Below, piece by piece: positions 6,863 through 9,465 of a DNA stretch of 9,465 bases (the first letter of the stretch is position 1; each line of letters opens with the position of its first letter). Location of the stretch: the NCBI GenBank assembly GCA_950075905.1, contig CATMVR010000131.1:1-9465 (forward strand). The letters run 5' to 3'. This DNA comes from an uncultured Persicitalea sp. GTDB lineage: Bacteria; Bacteroidota; Bacteroidia; Cytophagales; Spirosomataceae. Made by a program: the position numbers and the translations under genes. The notes beneath the pieces were generated by a model, which made no database searches, had not been told where the DNA came from, and saw only the letters and a program-made list of their open reading frames with translations.

Positions 6863-8887
6863 CTAATAGCTCAGTACCGTAAACTCCGTGCGGCGGTTGC
6901 GCTGATGCTCCTCTTCGGTTTTGGCATTTTGCACAATCAACTGCCGTTCACCGTAGCCTTTGGCGGTAAGGCGGCTGGCGTCGATGCCGCGCGAGATCAG
7001 GTAATTCACCGCCGACTGCGCCCGCTGTTGTGACAGGTTGTTGTTGTACGCGTCGGTAGCACGGGCGTCGGTATGCGAGGCCAGCTCGATGTTGAGCGTC
7101 GGGTTATCTTTCAGAATCTGCACCAGTTTATCAAGCTCCACGGCGGCATCCGGACGAATATTGTACTTGTCCAGATCATAGTAGATATTTTCCAGCACGA
7201 AGGTTTTGTTTAGTTCCAGGTTGTCCAGCTTTACCATCACGCGGTAGGTAGTGTCAGTGAGTACCTTATTGAGAAAAATCGGCGGGATACTCTTGCCATC
7301 CATCGTAAAGGGCTCGCGTTTGCTGATGTAGCCTTTTTTCTCCACCAGCAACACGTAATCCTTGCCTTCTTCCAGCTTGTACTTGCCAAACTCGCCCTCG
7401 TCGCCGGTCACCAGCGTAGACAGCTCCACATCAGCGCTATCGGCCAGAATACGCACCTTGGCCGAGTCAATCGGCTGGGGAGCCTCGGTGTTGGTCAGCA
7501 CGGTTCCCGCCAGAAAATACCGCACTACTTTCAGCTCTCCCTTGATGTAGTTGGGGTTGTTGGGGTTCAGCGGGCTGTTGGGATCATTCTGCGCCAGTAT
7601 GGTCGAGTCGGGCTCTTCCTCCTGCGGAATGGAGAAGAAGTAAATGTCATCGTCGCCCTTACCGCCTTCGCGGTTTGAAGCAAAAAAACCATTTTCCACA
7701 TCCTCATAGAATACAAATCCAAAATCGTCCTGGGGGGTATTGAAGGGAATACCCAGGTTTTCGATAGAAATGATACCCTGCGAGCGGGACGCCACAAAAA
7801 TATCCAACTTACCCAGACCAGGGTGTCCGTCGGAGGCAAAGTACAATTTATTATCGGGCGACACATAGGGAAACATCTCATCTCCGGCGGTGTTGATATC
7901 CTTGCCCATATTGACGGGCTTGCTGAACCGGCCCGACGCATCCATGTTGGTACGGTAAATGTCGATACCACCGGCGCCACCGGGGCGGTTGGAAGCAAAG
8001 TAGAGCGTCTTGCCGTCGCGCGAGAAAGCCGGAGAGCCATCCCAGGCCAGGGAGTCGTTGACGGGCAGGTACTTGGGCTCCGTCCACTGCCCATTTACCA
8101 GGCGGCTTATGTACAGGTCTACATCTACGGTACCTTTGCGCTTGCCGGTGTTGCCGCGGGCAAACACCAGCGTTTTGCCATCGGGCGTAAAAGCCGGTGA
8201 ACCCTCGTTGGCTTCCTCGGCAAAAACGGAGGCGCTGAACAGGGTAGGGCTGCCAGTAGCTTCGCTGGGTTGTTCCCCGATTTTTATCTTGTACAGCCCC
8301 AGCATGGACTGTCCGTTATTTTTATAGACTTTCTCTTTCTTCGAGGCCGACATTACCAGCTCATCTCCCAGCACCGTGGGCGAAAACTCCGCTCCCGGCG
8401 TGTTGAAAGGCAGGTCGAGTACGGTCACTTCCATTTTTTTCTGGGCAATCCGGTCAGTAATTTTCAGCGTTTCAATTTCCCGGAAAGCACGTTCCTGCAA
8501 AGTTTTGCTGGCGTTGGGATTGTCGGCAAATTTGGCAAACTGCTCCTTGGCCTGCTCGTACTTTCCAGCGGCTTTCAGGGCGTAGGCATACTGAAAACGG
8601 GCGTCAGTGTCGGCCGCGTCGGCTTCGAGCGCTTTTTCGTAGTAGGGAATAGCCTCGCGGTACCGGTTGGAAAGCCGGTACGACTCCGCGATCAGGAAAT
8701 TGGCGCGGGCGGTTTCGTAATTTCCCTCGGCCGCCTTTTTCAAATCTTTCAGGGCCAGGTCGTATTCTCCGTTTTCAAATTTCTTGGTTCCCTGTTTGTA
8801 AGCTTGCATGGCCGGGTTACAGGCCTGCAAAAGAATGCACAGGCAGAGTGTGAGTAAGCCCGATGCATGAGGACTTGGTATTTTCAT
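6863..8887 (-). CDS. PorE-like outer-membrane lipoprotein: TPR, PD40/WD40 propeller, CRD-like and OmpA peptidoglycan-binding domains
   Basis: A 674-residue lipoprotein whose domain order matches PorE of the type IX secretion system, which anchors the secretion complex to peptidoglycan. The signal peptide ends in the lipobox LQAC (Cys 23). TPR-like helical repeats span about 27-125. Five propeller blades follow, with phrases such as EFSPTVLGDELV (167-178), GSPAFTPDGKTLVFA (229-243), GSPAFSRDGKTLYFASN (284-300) and YVSPDNKLYFASD (341-353), the last ending FFASNREGG. An Asn/Pro-rich linker (434-447) leads to a carboxypeptidase-regulatory-like fold (about 457-530, with YVLLVEKKGYISK). The OmpA domain (about 565-674) has SHTD with Asp 607 and SQQRA with Arg 622, the 15-residue-spaced pair that binds diaminopimelate. 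No acidic surface-export signal follows the Cys, consistent with a periplasm-facing protein. Cytophagales carry several paralogs with this layout and no other type IX genes are nearby, so true PorE identity is unproven. It is monocistronic between two terminators. Confidence 0.88.
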   Translation of the reverse strand: MKIPSPHASGLLTLCLCILLQACNPAMQAYKQGTKKFENGEYDLALKDLKKAAEGNYETARANFLIAESYRLSNRYREAIPYYEKALEADAADTDARFQYAYALKAAGKYEQAKEQFAKFADNPNASKTLQERAFREIETLKITDRIAQKKMEVTVLDLPFNTPGAEFSPTVLGDELVMSASKKEKVYKNNGQSMLGLYKIKIGEQPSEATGSPTLFSASVFAEEANEGSPAFTPDGKTLVFARGNTGKRKGTVDVDLYISRLVNGQWTEPKYLPVNDSLAWDGSPAFSRDGKTLYFASNRPGGAGGIDIYRTNMDASGRFSKPVNMGKDINTAGDEMFPYVSPDNKLYFASDGHPGLGKLDIFVASRSQGIISIENLGIPFNTPQDDFGFVFYEDVENGFFASNREGGKGDDDIYFFSIPQEEEPDSTILAQNDPNSPLNPNNPNYIKGELKVVRYFLAGTVLTNTEAPQPIDSAKVRILADSADVELSTLVTGDEGEFGKYKLEEGKDYVLLVEKKGYISKREPFTMDGKSIPPIFLNKVLTDTTYRVMVKLDNLELNKTFVLENIYYDLDKYNIRPDAAVELDKLVQILKDNPTLNIELASHTDARATDAYNNNLSQQRAQSAVNYLISRGIDASRLTAKGYGERQLIVQNAKTEEEHQRNRRTEFTVLSY

Positions 8888-8948
8888 AATCGTATAGTTG
8901 GATACAATCCCGGTGTAAGTATCAATAGGTGATGTACTTTCTTAAAGA

Positions 8949-8979
8949 CAATACTACTAAAACAACGTTGGTAAATAAA
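8949..8979 (-). promoter_or_regulatory. Weak candidate promoter for the PorE-like gene
   Basis: On the minus strand TTTA (8976-8979) is followed after 19 bases by TAGTATTG (8949-8956). This fits the Bacteroidota pattern TTTG-N19-TANNTTTG with one mismatch in each element. A start about seven bases downstream would leave a leader of roughly 55 bases. The preceding gene ends in a terminator (9019-9056), so a promoter must lie in this 131-base interval, but the match is imperfect. Confidence 0.3.
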
Positions 8980-9018
8980 ATTCTACGAAGGAGTAACGAT
9001 TTTTTTTATAAAAAATTG

Positions 9019-9056
9019 AAAAAAATCCCCGACAGAAACATCAGAATCTGCCGGGG
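9019..9056 (-). terminator. Intrinsic terminator of the isocitrate dehydrogenase gene
   Basis: On the minus strand CCCCGGCAGA (complement of 9047-9056), a 10-base loop and TCTGTCGGGG (complement of 9027-9036) pair over 10 positions, including one G-U wobble. The stem is followed by A and then seven T (9019-9025), with further T-rich sequence beyond. It begins 25 bases after the TAA stop at 9082-9084. This is a textbook rho-independent terminator for the upstream gene. Confidence 0.9.
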
Positions 9057-9081
9057 CTGCACGGAAAACCGGATACCGGGC

Positions 9082-9465
9082 TTATTCCCCCTGTCCGAGC
9101 GAATAGCCGGTCTGCCCATCGAAGGTGTACAGGTTTTCGGTTTTGATGGTATCGTAGCCTTTTTCGTTGAGCAGGGCCAACTGCTGCCAGATGGCTTTCT
9201 TCTCTATACGGCTGCCCTTACCCCCCGGCTCCACAAACCGGCAGCGCCAGTGATCGGTGCAGAAGGTCTCGGGTACCCCTTCCGGATATACCTTTACGCC
9301 CCGGTTGGAAATCATCTTTAATTGGAGCGGGGCATCCGGCAGCGACGAGAGGGCTTTGCCGAGTTCCTCGGCCGTGCCGGCCGTCCAGTCCAGAAAGATA
9401 TCCACACCCACCAGCTCCTTGGTCTGCCGGGCTTCGGTGGCGGTACTGATGTGGATGGGCTTGGG
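9082..9465 (-). CDS. icd: NADP-dependent isocitrate dehydrogenase, C-terminal part (partial, enters from the right edge)
   Basis: The frame is open from the window edge to TAA at 9082-9084, giving the last 127 residues of a longer protein. The visible part starts PKPIHISTATEARQ and contains LKMISNRGVKVYPEG (49-63), DHWRCRF (71-77), IKTENLYTFDG (107-117) and ends SLGQGE. These match, from memory, the extra C-terminal domain of Thermus thermophilus-type isocitrate dehydrogenase, which has LKMISNRG, then DHYRCRF, and ends near an AQGE phrase; similar tails occur in Bacteroidota enzymes of about 480-500 residues. The enzyme oxidises isocitrate to 2-oxoglutarate in the TCA cycle. The catalytic and cofactor-binding domains are outside the window, so NADP preference is assumed from the family. 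An internal GTG (9411) could mimic a start codon, but the frame continues through it. It ends in its own terminator. Confidence 0.8.
   Translation of the reverse strand, partial: PKPIHISTATEARQTKELVGVDIFLDWTAGTAEELGKALSSLPDAPLQLKMISNRGVKVYPEGVPETFCTDHWRCRFVEPGGKGSRIEKKAIWQQLALLNEKGYDTIKTENLYTFDGQTGYSLGQGE

Noticed and set aside
8935..8940. TACTTT near the PorE-like promoter as another site for the HTH regulator
   Set aside because: A single hexamer without the partner arm; it lacks the inverted repeat seen at 3702-3726 and is expected by chance in A+T-rich DNA.
9001..9025. A/T homopolymer runs as a separate repeat or origin-like element
   Set aside because: They are adequately explained as the T-tract and trailing region of the terminator at 9019-9056; no iterated binding sites are present.
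1..9465. CRISPR array, tRNA, rRNA, insertion sequence ends or transposase
   Set aside because: No regularly spaced repeats, no cloverleaf-like sequence with the conserved T-arm, and no transposase motifs or terminal inverted repeats with flanking duplications were seen on either strand.

Overview
The window looks like a chromosomal segment of a member of the Bacteroidota, most likely order Cytophagales (Spirosoma/Dyadobacter-like). The reasons are an outer-membrane lipoprotein with the TPR / beta-propeller / CRD / OmpA layout typical of type IX secretion PorE, an isocitrate dehydrogenase with the extra C-terminal domain of the Thermus-like form, a near absence of Shine-Dalgarno sequences, and a perfect Bacteroidota-type -7 element (TANNTTTG) in front of the photolyase gene. 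This lineage call is inference from gene content. Every gene I can support lies on the minus strand, so transcription runs from high to low coordinates.

In order of transcription: (i) the 3' end of an NADP isocitrate dehydrogenase gene enters from the right edge and ends at a strong intrinsic terminator (9019-9056). (ii) A monocistronic PorE-like lipoprotein gene (6863-8887) ends at a second intrinsic terminator (6744-6779). (iii) An M23 peptidase lipoprotein gene follows; its leader carries a perfect 12-bp dyad just before the start codon. (iv) A DASH-family cryptochrome/photolyase gene (3800-5239) has its own candidate promoter. These are cell-envelope, central-metabolism and light-repair genes with no evident shared pathway.

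(v) The last 3.7 kb is a compact three-gene operon of restriction-modification or defence character. A 67-codon Cro/C1-type regulator overlaps by ATGA a 1127-codon beta-class (type III Mod-like) adenine methyltransferase with a ~500-residue N-terminal extension. The methyltransferase in turn overlaps by ATGA a gene that leaves the window after 32 complete codons. The regulator is preceded by a nested perfect inverted repeat that looks like its own operator. The central part of the methyltransferase gene, where the target-recognition domain should lie, is markedly richer in A+T than its ends, consistent with domain replacement. No restriction nuclease is visible, so the most informative unknown lies beyond coordinate 1.

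A separate, window-wide signal is the palindrome GGTACC, found at least 14 times, in different reading frames and different genes.
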